A DNA stretch of 64,000 nucleotides, taken from Apostichopus japonicus (taxonomy: Eukaryota; Echinodermata; Holothuroidea; Aspidochirotida; Stichopodidae). Positions 33,085-45,639 of the stretch are shown in pieces. The stretch covers positions 20,210,898-20,274,897 of the forward strand of contig NC_092577.1 in assembly GCF_037975245.1 (NCBI RefSeq), given 5' to 3'. Numbering within the stretch: position 1 is the first letter of the stretch; each line of letters opens with the position of its first letter. Both the position numbers and the translations under genes were made by a program. The notes beneath the pieces are model-generated. The model ran no database searches and was not told where the DNA came from. It was given only the letters and a program-made list of their open reading frames with translations.

Positions 33085-33420
33085 AGTAGTCTGTAATGGC
33101 CCCAAATTACGGCATGCTGTAATTGCTGGAAGTTTTCAAAAAAGTCCTTTCCTGAAGGTGTTCACTCTCCATATTGTTCGCTGACATTATAAACACACAC
33201 AACAAGATGATTTCCCAGTTAGGTAAATTTCCTCCAAGGTGGTTAATAAAACAGTTTAAGAATTTTAACATAAGGTGACCATATTTTAATATGTAGCATA
33301 TATGGGACCAATAAATCATACTTAGTATGATAGTAATATTTAGTAGTGTAGGGTCTACTCGTTTGTATTGGGCTAGTGAAGTTGCATATAACAAGGTTTG
33401 AACCTAACTGGAGACCAAAA
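33085..33420 (-). repeat. Interspersed repeat family X, copy 2
   Basis: Reverse complement of the family described at 18594 (aaattacggcatgctgtaatt, tcctgaaggtgttcact, aaatttcctccaagg, ggtgaccatatttt). Directly to its right comes a G-run and a unit of the 270-bp array. The same arrangement recurs at 35735-36330. Confidence 0.75.
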
Positions 33421-33715
33421 CTTCCCGGTATGTAACACTTTCGAAAAATAAATGAAGAGGCGCGGGAGGGGGGGGGGGGGGGAGGTCGGTGGTCGGACAG
33501 AGGATTCAAGAAAGTATGTAATATATTGGCTTCTTAAATAGTGCAGTTCCTAAAGGGTCTACTCGTTTGTATTGGATTTTAATGCCTTCTAAATCGCTTA
33601 ATTTTCAAACGGTTTCTGTGAAGACTACTATATTTCAGTCATACTTTCCCAAGCGTGGGCACAATTCTCCTAAGCGTGGGCACAATAAAGTTACTGTCAC
33701 ACATGCATGTTAACC

Positions 33716-34690
33716 ACTGGCGGATCCAGGGCCTTTGTTTGGGAGGGGCCAAAGTGGCATTAGAGTGATATTGGGGAGGGGCCTAAGGGGAGGGGATGCC
33801 CCCTCCCCTTTGGAAAATTTTCTATTGCTGATTGCCCTCAGATGCAATTTGGTGCGACAAAAGTGTACAATGGTGATGTTTATTTACTTCTAAAAAAAAT
33901 GTTTCCCAGGTGTAATTTTCTAAAATATTTATAAAACAAAGTTGGGATCATCTTTCTCAAGAAATTTTATTTCTCATAGGTTATAAATTTCTTACAACCA
34001 GCCTGTAACTGCAAAATGGTGTTAAACTGTAAATCCTCATGCTCATACATTTACATAGCTCCCAACTCTTGAGAAGGCAAATGCTGGTCCATGCCACGAC
34101 TCGCCGTCATGGGGGAGGGGTATAAGGGGAGGGGTGTCCCCCTCCACTTTTGATTTTTTTTTTGGAATCCTGGTGATGCCTACATGTAAAATGGTGGCAC
34201 TTAGAAAGGCTTTTGTCACCCAAAATTTTCTGAGAGATATGCATTTTTTTGTGTGTAACATCAATAAATTGAATAGTAGGTGATAATTCATTCTTTCCCG
34301 TGGCATGAAAATGTTCGCTGCTTGCCCCAGTGAAAAGAAATATAGGCTAATTTGAGGTTCAAATGATGCTGTAAAGGAGGTTTTATACTCTATTATGCTA
34401 AATGCTAAAGAAATGATGGTTGCTAAGTCAAAATTTGATACAAATTTTTGTATGTATACTTGACAATTACAATGCGGTTTTTTCGGACGCTTGTGGGGGG
34501 CAGCGGGTTTAGGTGTTAGAATGCGGGTCTAATTCTCGCGAATTGCGGGTCAGTTGGGAGCTCTGCATTTAATTTTAAACCAGAAAACGAAAAGGTTTAG
34601 ACTGGTCTACCACTGCTAATCCTCTCGATTTTTTTTAATTTCCAATCATATGATTTAGCGGATGTTCGGAAACACTTTTTGGCTCACATA
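33716..34690. mobile_element. Insertion within the 270-bp array
   Basis: The array unit ends at catgttaacca and resumes at atatgtatatggg near 34687. The insert begins CACTGGCGGATCCAGGG, a typical hAT-type MITE end, and shares the ccctcccctttgg and cagatgcaatttggtg blocks with the 23.5-kb element. A matching right end is not evident. It contains a second, complete element (34054-34565). Confidence 0.55.
34054..34565. mobile_element. Nested MITE with CA(T/G)AGCTCCCAACT ends
   Basis: The left end catagctcccaact and right end agttgggagctctg are inverted repeats with one mismatch, flanked by the 6-bp direct repeat CATTTA (34048-34053 and 34566-34571). The interior carries ggggaggggtgtccccctcc palindromic sequence. 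512 bp, no coding capacity. Confidence 0.75.
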
Positions 34691-35734
34691 TGTATATGGG
34701 TGTATATGTATATGTGTGGGGGGGGGGGTCGGGTGTCGGAAAGAGGATTCAAGAAAGTATGTAATATATAGGCTTCTTAAATAGTGCAGTTCCTAAAGGG
34801 TCTACTTGTTTGTATTGGGTTTTAATGCCATCTAAATCGCTTAATTTTCGAACAGTTTCTGTGAAGACTACTATATTTCAGTCATACTTTCCCAAGCGTG
34901 GGCACAATTCCCCTAAGGGTGGGCACAATAAAGTTACTGTCACACATGCACGTTAACCAATATGTATATGTGTATATATGTATATGTGTCGGGGGGTGGG
35001 GGGTCGGGTGTCGGAAAGAGGATTCAAGAAAGTATGTAATATATAGGCTTCTTTAATAGTGCAGTTCCTAAAGGGTCTACTCGTTTGTATTGGGTTTTAA
35101 TTCCTTCTAAATTGCTTAATTTTCAAACGGTTTCTGTGAAGACTACTATATTTCAGTGATACTTTCCCAAGCGTGGGCACAATTCCCCTTAGGGTGGGCA
35201 CAATAAAGTTACTGTCACAAATGCATGTTAACCAAAATGTGTTTATATGTATATGTGTCGGGGGGGGGGGGTGGGTCGGACAGAGGATTCAAGAAAGTAT
35301 GTAATATATAGGCTTCTTAAATAGTGCAGTTCCTAAAGGGTCTACTTGTTTGTATTGGGTTTTAATGCCATCTAAATCGCTTAATTTTCGAACAGTTTCT
35401 GTGAAGACTACTATATTTCAGTCATACTTTCCCAAGCGTGGGCACAATTCTCCTAAGCGTGGGCACAATAAAGTTACTGTCACAAATGCATGTTAACCAA
35501 TATGTATATGGGTATATATGTATATGTGTCAGGGGGGGGGGTGGGCCGGGTGTCGGAAAGAGGATTCTAATATAAAGGCTTCTTTAATAGTGCAAAGCAT
35601 GGGCACAATAAAGTTACTGTCACACATGCATGTTAACCAATATGTATATGTGTAGTGTATGCGGCTGCGTACATTATACATATGTTGTCTATGTATATAT
35701 GTTAATCGTACATATGTCTGTATCTGAGACTGTA

Positions 35735-36100
35735 TCTGTGGACTGTAATGGCCGCAAATTAAGCAACTTGCAATAATTGCTAGGAATGTTCAAAAAAATA
35801 CTTTCCTTGGAGGTCTTCGCTCTCCAAATTGTTCTCAGACATTCTTAATGAACACAAAAGATGACTGAATGTCTAGTGAGGTAATTTTTCTTCCAACGAG
35901 GTAATATAACCGTTTAAGAATATTGACCAGGGGTGAGGTGACCATTTTTGAATATATGGCATATATGGGCCAATACAGCATATATACTTTAATCCTTCTA
36001 CATAACCTATATTAGTTGCATATAACAAGTTTGAACCTAACTGGACACCCAAACTTCTCCCGTATAGCAACGTAAACACCTTCGAAAATTAAACGGGTGA
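35735..36100 (-). repeat. Interspersed repeat family X, copy 3
   Basis: Reverse orientation, with attcttaatgaacac, aggtaatttttcttccaacgagg and ggtgaccatttttgaatata. Followed on the right by a G-run and an array-type unit, as at 33085. Confidence 0.7.
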
Positions 36101-36330
36101 GGGGGGGGGGGGGTCGGAGTGTTTGAAAGAGAATATAAGAAAGTATATGATGTATAGGCTTTTGTCTCACTTGCATTTTCTTCATGGGGCCTTCTCGTTT
36201 GTACATGATGTAATGCCTTCCAAATTGTTAAATTTAAGAACAGGTTTTATGACAACTAGCCTAATATATTCCAATCATACTTTCCCAAGCGTGGGCACAA
36301 TTCCCTAAGCGTGGCACAATACGGATCATA

Positions 36331-36880
36331 TGTATATATGTGTGTGTATAGTGTACGCGGCTGCGTGCAGTACACGTTGTATATGTTTATTTTAATCGTT
36401 ACGTCTGTATCTAGCCGGTAAGCAATAGGCCCTACCTACAAGTTGTTTTTCATTCTATATATTAATCTTCGTGGCATTGTTCCACTAATTTTGAGGTGAA
36501 TGTTTGTAAAACGTTTCCATGTTTGAATTCAGAGTTCAATAACATTATCTACAATAGAAAATATTCAATAGAAATGAACGTGGAACACATTTCTGGCGTC
36601 AACATGTGTCATTTATTTACACTTGCTTTCTATCGCTGTAACAGAAACATTTGCAGCAATGAATGAGAGAGGAAAGGGAGAGCAAAATCTTTATTAAGTT
36701 GTCGCATTCCTGCAGTAAAGAGTGCACCGTCTTAACTACAAATTTATAAATATATACTTTGTACCTCGTAAAACGTGTTTGGTAAAGTATGTTCTTTACT
36801 TTGAATCTTTTACTTGCAATTGTTTAGATTTTACACCCCAATACAAAACCAGTATATCCCGCTCCAAAGGTTTGCTGTTT
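36331..36880. other. Gene-less stretch
   Basis: About 550 bp with no supported gene or clear repeat. Confidence 0.4.
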
Positions 36881-36884
36881 TGGC

Positions 36885-37115
36885 CCCTAATATACCAGGT
36901 ATTCAAATATGGTCACCTTTGATACAAAAAAAATATATATTGTATTTGTATTACCACCCTTGAGGAAATTAACATTCAGTCATTTTATGTCTTTAATTTA
37001 GAAAGTATAAGAACAATTTGGAAAGTAAAGACCTCCTGGAAGGTAATTTTTGTAAACTTCTTGCAGTTATATATGGGTGCTATAATTTGTGGCATATGCA
37101 GACTACCTTTCATCC
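36885..37115 (+). repeat. Interspersed repeat family X, copy 4
   Basis: Forward orientation: aggtattcaaatatggtcacc, cccttgaggaaattaacattcagtcat, aaagacctcctggaaggta, aacttcttgcagttatat. Confidence 0.75.
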
Positions 37116-38294
37116 ATTTAGCCACCGACAAATTGCTCAACGGGCAAGTATTAGCTTTGAAGTTATGTTTTCAGGATCACCGCCCTATAAGTGTGTTATA
37201 TACATGTGCACATAATGGTAGCAGTGTTATACATATGAGCTGTTAATGTTACCCTAAAACTGTGGCTTTCTAGGCATTAACCCATCATTTCATGCTCACG
37301 ACCCGACCTATAGCCAGATTGTTTAACAGGTGAGTTACAACTCCCTGATTTAACTAGTAATTGACTAGGAAGCACATTAACGCAGGAGGATCGCCATCCT
37401 TTTGGAAATTTTCCAGTTCATATACTCCCTTAATGGGGTGTAAGAGAATGTATAGCAAACGCTGATACGTGTGCGAAAATTATCAAAGGAGAAAACAACC
37501 TCCCCGTGTGAAAAGAAAACAAAGAACAATAAGAAAGCGGACGTTAATTCAGTAAGAGTATACTATTACTTTCAAACGTAAATAGTATCAGCAGGGAGCC
37601 TGTTATGCAACTCCCTGGTATTAGTCAGCCGTACATTTCGTACGCTATTCGCGGTCACATTATTAACCCTCCTGTTGTCATGTAAGCAGTTTGAAAACAA
37701 GCGCGTTTTTTTCATGCTAGTTTTGCTGTCGTTTGATTGGAGGATGAACAGCGACTGTTCAGGGAGGTCCAAAATATCACCTCCCTGATCAACAGATGAG
37801 GGTTGTTCATTGCGGTTTCACAAATTCTCTACAACAAACCAATTGCATGCACTGTTCTGTTTGATACAGTATAAGGCAGGCCGTATCGTGTATTTTCATT
37901 GTTGTATCTGCATATGCATCAAGAAGCAGATAAACCAAAAACGTACCATACTAATCGGACATAAATAATAATAATAATAAATAATAAAAAACGTCAGGCC
38001 AACTTACTTTAACACATAAATAATTATACATAAAAAAGTTAGACAGACAGATGAAGAGACCCGTGTATGTGTCTTCTCATCTGTTTTCTCATGATTCCAG
38101 CTGTAGGGATAAGAATATCGATCAGCCATGCCATAGCGCCAAACTTAATTCTTTTTGATGGTGAGCTGTTTGTTGAGGTATTATGATCGAGGACCCGCAA
38201 CGTGAATTACGTAACTTACCAAAATGAGCAACTACGAGGAACTTTGCTGACACTCTCATAGAATTAGCTTAAGGAGTTTTGTTGGTTTGACGGC

Positions 38295-38296
<2 letters not shown>
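37116..38296. other. Gene-less stretch
   Basis: About 1.2 kb. It contains a short AAT microsatellite (37966-37990) and several caactccctg words (about 37336, 37608). No supported gene. Confidence 0.4.
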
Positions 38297-38354
<58 letters not shown>

Positions 38355-38409
38355 TATAAATATATAAATATATATATATATATATAAATATATAAATATA
38401 TAAATATAT

Positions 38410-38466
<57 letters not shown>

Positions 38467-38469
38467 TAT

Positions 38470-38501
<32 letters not shown>

Positions 38502-38505
38502 TATA
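38297..38505. repeat. TA microsatellite with AAATA interruptions
   Basis: About 210 bp of (TA)n with regular tataaatata steps. Long open frames of Tyr/Ile across it are artefacts. Confidence 0.95.
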
Positions 38506-38604
38506 ACTGAACAAAGTATGAGAAATACATTGTGAGGTACATATGGTTGTATGTATGTGCAAGCCATGCACATTCACATTGAAAGATATATGCTATATTA
38601 GAAC

Positions 38605-38825
38605 AATATCAGATATTCAAATATGGTCATCTTTGGTCAAATCCTTTAACATTTTTATATTACCACGTGCACGTGCACCCTGAAGGAAATTTACCTCACT
38701 GGACATTCAGTCATCTTGTATGTCCATTTACTAGAATTTCAAGAGAACACTTTGGAAGAGTTAAAAACTTCCCTTTTTGAAAACTTCTAGCAAGTACTTT
38801 AGCATGCTATAATTACAGACGAACA
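38605..38825 (+). repeat. Interspersed repeat family X, copy 5
   Basis: Forward orientation: agatattcaaatatggtcatc, ctgaaggaaatttacctcactgg, cattcagtcatcttgtatgt, aaaacttctagcaag, catgctataatta. Confidence 0.78.
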
Positions 38826-38839
38826 TATAATGAACCGAA

Positions 38840-39865
38840 TAGGCAGATGATTGTCTCGGTAAAAATTACCCGTCGGCATAAATTAAATGTGACGTATATG
38901 GGCGTTGTAATCATACCGTAATCACGTTCTGTGTATTTTTTGAAATTTCCGACGCTTAAGTTAATATTAATCATCTCTTAAATTCCGAATCTTTATTGAG
39001 TCAACGTAAGCGATGTTGATGTAATCATGCTGTACTGACACTCGTGGTATGTGTATGCTCTGGAATTTCCGACGCATAAGTGAATCTTAATCTTCCCGTA
39101 AATTCCGAATTCAGTGGAGATTACATTCAACGTAAACGCAATGCGTAAGTTGGTGTAATCATGCTGTAATCCCGTGGTGTGCATGCTTCGGAATTTCCGA
39201 CGTGTATATCCTAAACATGCCGTACTGTGCCTGTTTCAGGTGAACGAAAATAACTTAAACTTGACGTTTAAGGATTTCGTAATCAATACGTAAACGCTGA
39301 AATGAAAATATTTGGGTATTTGTAAGTTAATTGTAAATATACAGTAAATTTTTAACTGCACTCGTTTCAGCCAACGTAAATGTTGAAATTTTGTTCATGA
39401 GTTGCAGTCACAGGGTAATATCATTATCGGAAAGATTGACATGAGAATTGTGTCCAGTGTTTTATTTCATGGAACAATCAACGTTAACGTCATGCTTAAG
39501 TTTGGCGTAAGTTTGTTGTAAACGCGTTGAATCTATGCTCCGAGTTTCCAATGTGTATAAGATAATCGTAATCCTGTCGTAAATTTCTTCGTGGCGAGAT
39601 TAAGGTCAACGTAAACGTGTAGAAGAAATAAGTTTTAATAAATACGAAAGTAATTATTAACTTCCGATATGTAAGTTGTCATAAACGTAACGGAAATCTG
39701 TTGTTCCGTGTTTACAATGTTTACGGATGCGTAAACACATCGTAAACGCGTTGTTCTAAAATGTACGGGTTTCCGATGTTTAAGGTGACCGTAAGCAAGA
39801 CGTAAACATCCAAGGACTGTGCTTACGATAACTTAAATGCGTGTCTTTTTCCCGTGGAGCCTGAT
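38840..39865. repeat. GTAAACG-rich repeat block, copy 2
   Basis: About 1 kb with many degenerate copies of two word groups: ggaatttccgacgc(a/t)taagt with aattccgaat, and caacgtaaacgc or cgtaaacgcgttg. The right end mirrors the left end of the block at 25275-25775. Confidence 0.6.
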
Positions 39866-40609
39866 TAATTATGGTGTCTAAATGAATTAGGTCTATAGGA
39901 AGCTGAACCTCCGAATGCATATTATGGCAGACCGATGCTTTCACGTGATATCCATGTATAAGCTCATTGGAAGTTGCTCTCCATGTGAGGGCGCTTCATA
40001 AGAATACTTTCTAAGGCAAACCCCAGAGAACTGGAAAGATCTGTGAACTTGAAACTTATAATTACCTTGAAAGCTAATTGGAAAGGTACGTTTTGTCAAT
40101 TAAATCCCGATTTTCCCGTCTTTTAACTCCAAGCGGATGTGACGTAGTCGTGTACGTCAATAAGTCGGAAATGCAAAATTCAATGGCATGATAATTTGTG
40201 GCGTATATACAGCATGACATTTTCTCTTACTTCTTAAGTTTCACATCTTTTCTTATACTTGAATAAAAGGCGGCATGTTAAAAAAGACATACAAAAATTT
40301 AAAAAATATAATAAAAAAATTACCAGAGGTCGGAGGCAATCGATATGACATTGCAAAACTGAGCTTTGTCTTTATTATTTAAATATAAAATTTCAAGCCA
40401 GTCGGGCAAAGTTTATATTGGCGCAAAATACCGCTCCACAATATAACGTCATAAAAATCGATAAAAATACTGTTTGTGATAGAATTGGACTCGCTGGGTC
40501 CACTGATGCAATGATCAGGACGATCAAATGCATTATTGTAGGGATTGAGAGGAGAATGAAAGGGTATATAATTATGATATCATTCCGAGTCTATACAGCT
40601 AGGGGAGGC
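39866..40609. other. Gene-less stretch
   Basis: About 740 bp, AT-rich, with no supported gene. Confidence 0.4.
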
Positions 40610-41276
40610 CAGTGGCGTAGCCAGAGGGAGCCAGGGTTTTTTTCTTCTTCAAATTTGCTTTGTGCTACAGTCTTGCCCCCCCCCCCCAAATGAGATCCAG
40701 TGATGTATTCAAAATTATACTTTTTTTTAACATTTCTTCGAGTTCTGATCACAAGTATTCATACCTCAGGGCTCATGTTCATACTTCATGTAAGGTCAGA
40801 ACTTGGTAATCAAACCGAAATATTATACATTTTGGGCCTTCATCATACCCACATACGGAGATCGTTGATCAATATCGTCCTACAGAATAAGCGCCAATAA
40901 TTTGGCCAAATGTATAACCGTTACAAACTAACGCTAGCAACCCATGTTTATTTTCAGCGACCAAGGATGCCACTTGTGGAGAATAGGCCTAGTGAAACTT
41001 GTTTCTGTGGGAATCTGGGCATGTTGTGAATTAGAGTAGCAAATTTATTCACTGTATCCTTTTCATATTGTGCGGAATTATGCAGAAACCAAGACGACTG
41101 TCTCCGCTATAGAGGTAAATTAAGTGAAAGTGTGTCATGTTCCACTGAACCATTAGATGTGTATTTGTGCAGACGAGGTGCCCGTTAATACATATATATT
41201 TCTTGGTAATTCCTACCATCAACCCCTCTTAAGAAAAATCTTGCCCCCTAACAATTGAATGTTGGCTACGCCACAG
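40610..41276. mobile_element. Non-autonomous hAT-like MITE
   Basis: The ends CAGTGGCGTAGCCA (40610 onward) and TGGCTACGCCACAG (ending 41276) are inverted repeats with one mismatch. The flanks GGGGAGGC (40602-40609) and TGGGAGGC (41277-41284) form an 8-bp target duplication with one mismatch. 667 bp, no coding capacity. Confidence 0.85.
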
Positions 41277-41284
41277 TGGGAGGC

Positions 41285-42460
41285 CACGTTGACTTAGAAC
41301 TTATGTTGTTGGTACAAGACCACAGATGGGACTCACCATTGTTTATAGTCTTGCCCGATTTAAAATGTCCCGTGATTAAAATGGCATGCAAATGTGGCCA
41401 AGGAACAGATAAATATTAGTAGAGGGCGCTCTTGTTAGCTTAAATTTAGAGCTAATTTATGTTCTACTTACATTCAGAGCCATGTATACCTTTTTGTTTA
41501 CATTAATGTAAGATACATAACCTGTCATATTTCAAAGCTATAAGCCTTAAAGTGTTGAGATTCTTCATCCTATCAGACCAACCTATGAGAGGTTATTGAT
41601 CCCCCCCCCCACTCCCCTTGGCAGTAGTATACTGCATGATGTTGGTGCGAAGAAGAGTTTTGCCTGACCATTGCCTTTTCCAAACTTAAATGATCGGGCT
41701 GTTGTTAGCATTATAGGAGTGCTGTTGTAGGTGCAACTTTCCGAGTTTTCCCTACGAAAACACTTGGGTATGGGGGAGGGGGCAAAGTGGAAATGTTATA
41801 AATAAATCAGCCTCCCTAGAGAGTCATGTTTTTTGTGGTAACATTAAACAATGGACCCTCACCCTTGCAAAGTCATTCACATCCAGTGTGAGGGTATGAC
41901 AGATAGGTGGGGGGGGGGCAGGTGAGACATACACAAAATGTTCTGCTCAGTATCCCCAGGGGAGACACACCCAAAATGTTCTGCTCAGTATGTGCTGTAG
42001 ACATGCTGACGGAGTTAGTGTGAAGGCTGGTTGCATGTGAGATAGTTGTCACAACATCAAATGATGTAGCATCACAGGCAATTGGGTTCATCTAATAATT
42101 TTAAATTATTTTATGCTAGAGAGCACCTTGACAAGATTTCAGTCCCTTCCGTAATAATAAAAATGTCCATCTGTCAATAATAGTTAATGAAATAAACAAC
42201 CAAATACCATTATCAATTGAGACTTGAGTTTATTGAAATCACCAAGTACAGTCCTCTTGTTGCAATGTCACCAGATTAAAGTATTGCCTTTATTCACCAC
42301 AAATATGCTTTGATATCACTTGAATAACAAAACAAATCACTGCTTTTTTCCAGCAACTAGATCGTAAGTAGAAATAAGCAAGCACAAAGCACACATACTA
42401 ATTTACATATGAAACACAACCAGCTATGGTATTTCCAAGACACATTTGGCATAGCAAGGT
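41285..42460. other. Gene-less stretch
   Basis: No supported gene. A short direct repeat of about 34 bp, acacacaaaatgttctgctcagta-like, lies at 41930-41992. Confidence 0.4.
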
Positions 42461-42461
42461 A

Positions 42462-42912
42462 CTGTCAACCAGAATGAAAACATTTCATGGTTCCTGCTGA
42501 TGCTCATTGATTAACAGGGAACACTCCAATTATGTAATTATGAAGAAAGATCAATAATTGCCTTACAAAGCCACACCTCCTCATAAATACACACGTTATC
42601 AATTAAAACACACATCACCATGTGTAAGCTACCTATCAATAACACACTCACTTTTGATGGGACTGTGACTTATGGTTGTCTACTGTAGGTTTAACCCTGT
42701 GACCTCATTAATATTCATGATATGAGCACCAAAATGAAAAATTTTTCCAAAAATTATGGACCACCCACCCACCCACCAAATATAGCATTGATCAATCATA
42801 GCCCTTGTTGAGTTATCGTGCATACAAACTTAAGTGTCACACACATACACATACACACACACACACACCGACCTGATTACAAAGGTTCCTTTGCTTTCAG
42901 CAAGGAACCAAA
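42462..42912. repeat. GGTCA-type composite repeat, short copy
   Basis: It has the same left block (accagaatgaaaacatttca), middle modules (cctcattaatattcatgat, cccttgttgagttatcgtgc), CA microsatellite and terminal hairpin (ggttcctttgctttcagcaaggaacc) as 20490-23050. The GGTCA tandem core of the longer copy is absent. Confidence 0.82.
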
Positions 42913-45567
42913 ACTACAAAATGCCGTACACAAAATGCACATAAATTTAAGTTAACTGTTGTTTTTGATCCAGGCACAATGCAACATATGTCAATATATG
43001 TCTTGTTAATTAAACAAAGAGGTAATTGCATACTACCTTGACAGCAAGGAAATTTTAATTGACTGAAAAGACTGACTGAAACCACAGAATGCTTAACATA
43101 CAATGGGTGGGTTCATTTACTGCAATGTTGAGAAAATAACATAATATGAACCCTGCTGAAGGATAACTATTTCATGCCACAAAAAATACCTTTTCACAGT
43201 GAAAAGAACCTTTTTAGACTAAATAGATCTGTCAATAAAGGAACAGAACATATATCACCTGTGATTTGCAAAGGGCATATTTCTATAGCGTTTTAATGTT
43301 GAGAATTGTTATTAAAATTCCTACAAACCTTTTCTGCCACACCCCCTTTTTTTATCATCACTGAACAACCATTCTAATTGTTATTCTGCTTGCATACAGT
43401 GCTTTCTCAATTGACTTGAATTGTGATCAATCATAGTTATTTGGATCATTTGCTTGATCCTATGAAGTTTTACAGTACCTAAATGAGTAAACATCTAAGA
43501 ATGTCTGCAAAGGTAAAATACTAACTGTATCCAGTTTCAACACAATATGCATGAAAATATGAGTGTGATGTCTTGTATTTTGTGTAGAGTATTTGCCAGT
43601 TTTGCCCACTTTTGGCAAAAGTTTTGCAAACTGCCATAGGTGAAATTATTGAATTTCTTGTCATTCAATGTCTGAAAATTTTGCCAACAGATGATTGAAC
43701 GAACACCGGCTCAGTGACTAAACTGAGAGGATGAACATTTCTAGTTGCCAGAGGAATGCTTGTGGTTGCAATTGTGACATTGCAGAGGAAATTGCATCCA
43801 ACTTTCACAAAAATCCATCACAAAAAGAGTTTCCAGAGCACTTAAACAACCATAGATAAATGTAATACCACACTCAAGTTGTGAAATTTTAACCCTAAAT
43901 TTATATAGCTTTTTTAATACTACTGATAAGTTACCAAGTGCTGTAAACTGGTCATATATACCAAAAGATTGATTGATTTGCAAACCCTGAAACTGGCATG
44001 TTGTATGATATGCTGCAAATTTCCTGTAAACAAGGCTCTACTTGATTCATAAATAAGTACTCGACCACATCGTGTGTCAACCTGAAAGAAATAGACATAA
44101 TTTTTATAGAATTCCTAAATACAAACTGTAAATGATGACTCCTAGGCTGCTAGCACAGATACATGTATGGTGAACAAAATTACCACCTTGATGGTTATCT
44201 ATTACATGTTAACACAACTAGGAAGCTAATTGTATTTTGCCAATTTTGAGCTGTCTACATAAACTTAATAGTTCAATCTTTTGTCAAGCAATCCCACTTG
44301 CTCAAACACAAGACTGCACGGTTTAAAGTTGGTAAAGGATGGCTAAGCCAAAGGCTGTCATACAGTCCCAGTGCTATGAGGGGCTTTCACACCACCCATT
44401 CAGTAGTTACTTCAAAAAGGTACTATAGAAAGATGAATAACAGATGGATAACAGCTAGATAGATTGACAGAGTGAAGATTCTGAGTCACAATAGTTCAAG
44501 TGGCATAGCTTGTTCGAGCTAAAAGTAACATTCCAACATGGGGGAGTCTTTCGAATATCCAGTTGCTCAGACTTACACCAGTATTTTACATACACTGTGC
44601 TTGATCTCCATTAACCAGGTGCCACTCCATTAAATATGGAATAACAACATTTTGCTCCAGAGTCTCCGTTCATACAATACCATGATGGCAACTTCCATAA
44701 ACCAGTCATGGAACCATGCAAAATATTTTGTGTGTCTTTGAGTGCAGCTTAACTTTCCTTTCCAATGTTTTTTGGTTGTGCTTCTATACTGCTAGTACTA
44801 TCTTTTTTATCAGCATGTTAACGATCATTGACATCTTCTGCCAGGGTGTGTTGTCAGTAAACCATCTTTTGAAATTAAGGCCAGACTGTATAGTCATGCT
44901 TTTGAATGACATATCAAGTTCTCTTGGATCTCGTGCTGATCACCTGTCACAATTTTATTAAAATAGCTCAACACCTTGTCCAAACAAGGATCTCAATCAC
45001 TGCAGTTTACAAAGTCATTACAAATTGAGGGCTTCCAATTTCATCCACAAAAGTCCACGAAATACGTACAGTATAGCCTAGTGCTGAAGAACATGTGGAG
45101 TACTTGGTAATAATATTATATTTTTCAAAATTGCAGACAATACGCTGCACATTGTATGATTGTTATACAGTGTACAAAGGACAAACAATGGGGCATTAGA
45201 CATATTGTGAATCGCCTTTGGGAAAGCACGACACCCCTCCCCTTGGATCCACCAGTACAAAGCTAAGTATTGATCCTAGGCCCTAGGGTACTAATAATTA
45301 TTAAAATACCAGAGTGAATTGCCGTGCATGACACTGGCAGTACAGTTTGCAGGCCTAAGTAAGGCTAACACAGTTACATTCCTAAAATACAGTTACGCCT
45401 AGTAGTAGGCTAGTACTAGTAGTAACTACAGTAGTTAATACTATGCCTACTACTACTAGTTATAGGTAGGCTATATCGAAATTCGGACTTCTCCATCACT
45501 TCCAAAGCGCCCGAATCGACCGCTCGCCATTTCTCTATTTCTATGCTCCTTCACCTTGACTATACAC
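42913..45567. other. Gene-less stretch
   Basis: About 2.65 kb without a supported gene, RNA or transposon end. A local cluster of tagtactagtagta words lies at 45400-45465. Confidence 0.4.
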
Positions 45568-45605
45568 GCTTGAAGCACTGATCTGTACAGATCAGTGGCT
45601 TGAAG
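45568..45605. mobile_element. 22-bp perfect palindrome flanked by 8-bp direct repeats
   Basis: CACTGATCTGTACAGATCAG with final TG (45576-45597) is its own reverse complement. It is flanked on both sides by GCTTGAAG (45568-45575 and 45598-45605). This is what a hAT-type element reduced to its joined terminal repeats plus target duplication would look like. Confidence 0.55.
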
Positions 45606-45639
45606 TCGGGCTGGAAGTCGCCATTCTTCTCGTATACGC

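Larger units (their letters stand above)
33470..36330. repeat. Array of about 270-bp units, partly interrupted
   Basis: Each unit contains aggattcaagaaagtatgta (near 33501, 34744, 35019, 35284, 35561), agggtctactcgtttgtattg, cccaagcgtgggcacaatt (often twice) and a TATGTATATGTGT stretch followed by a G-run. A shortened unit lies at 35547-35643 and a diverged one at 36110-36330. Unit 1 is separated from the rest by a roughly 970-bp insertion. Confidence 0.85.

Noticed and set aside
37572-37772. 66-codon minus-strand frame
   Set aside because: Short, without recognisable motifs, in repeat-rich DNA.
38256-38577. Open frames rich in Tyr and Ile
   Set aside because: Translation of a TA microsatellite.
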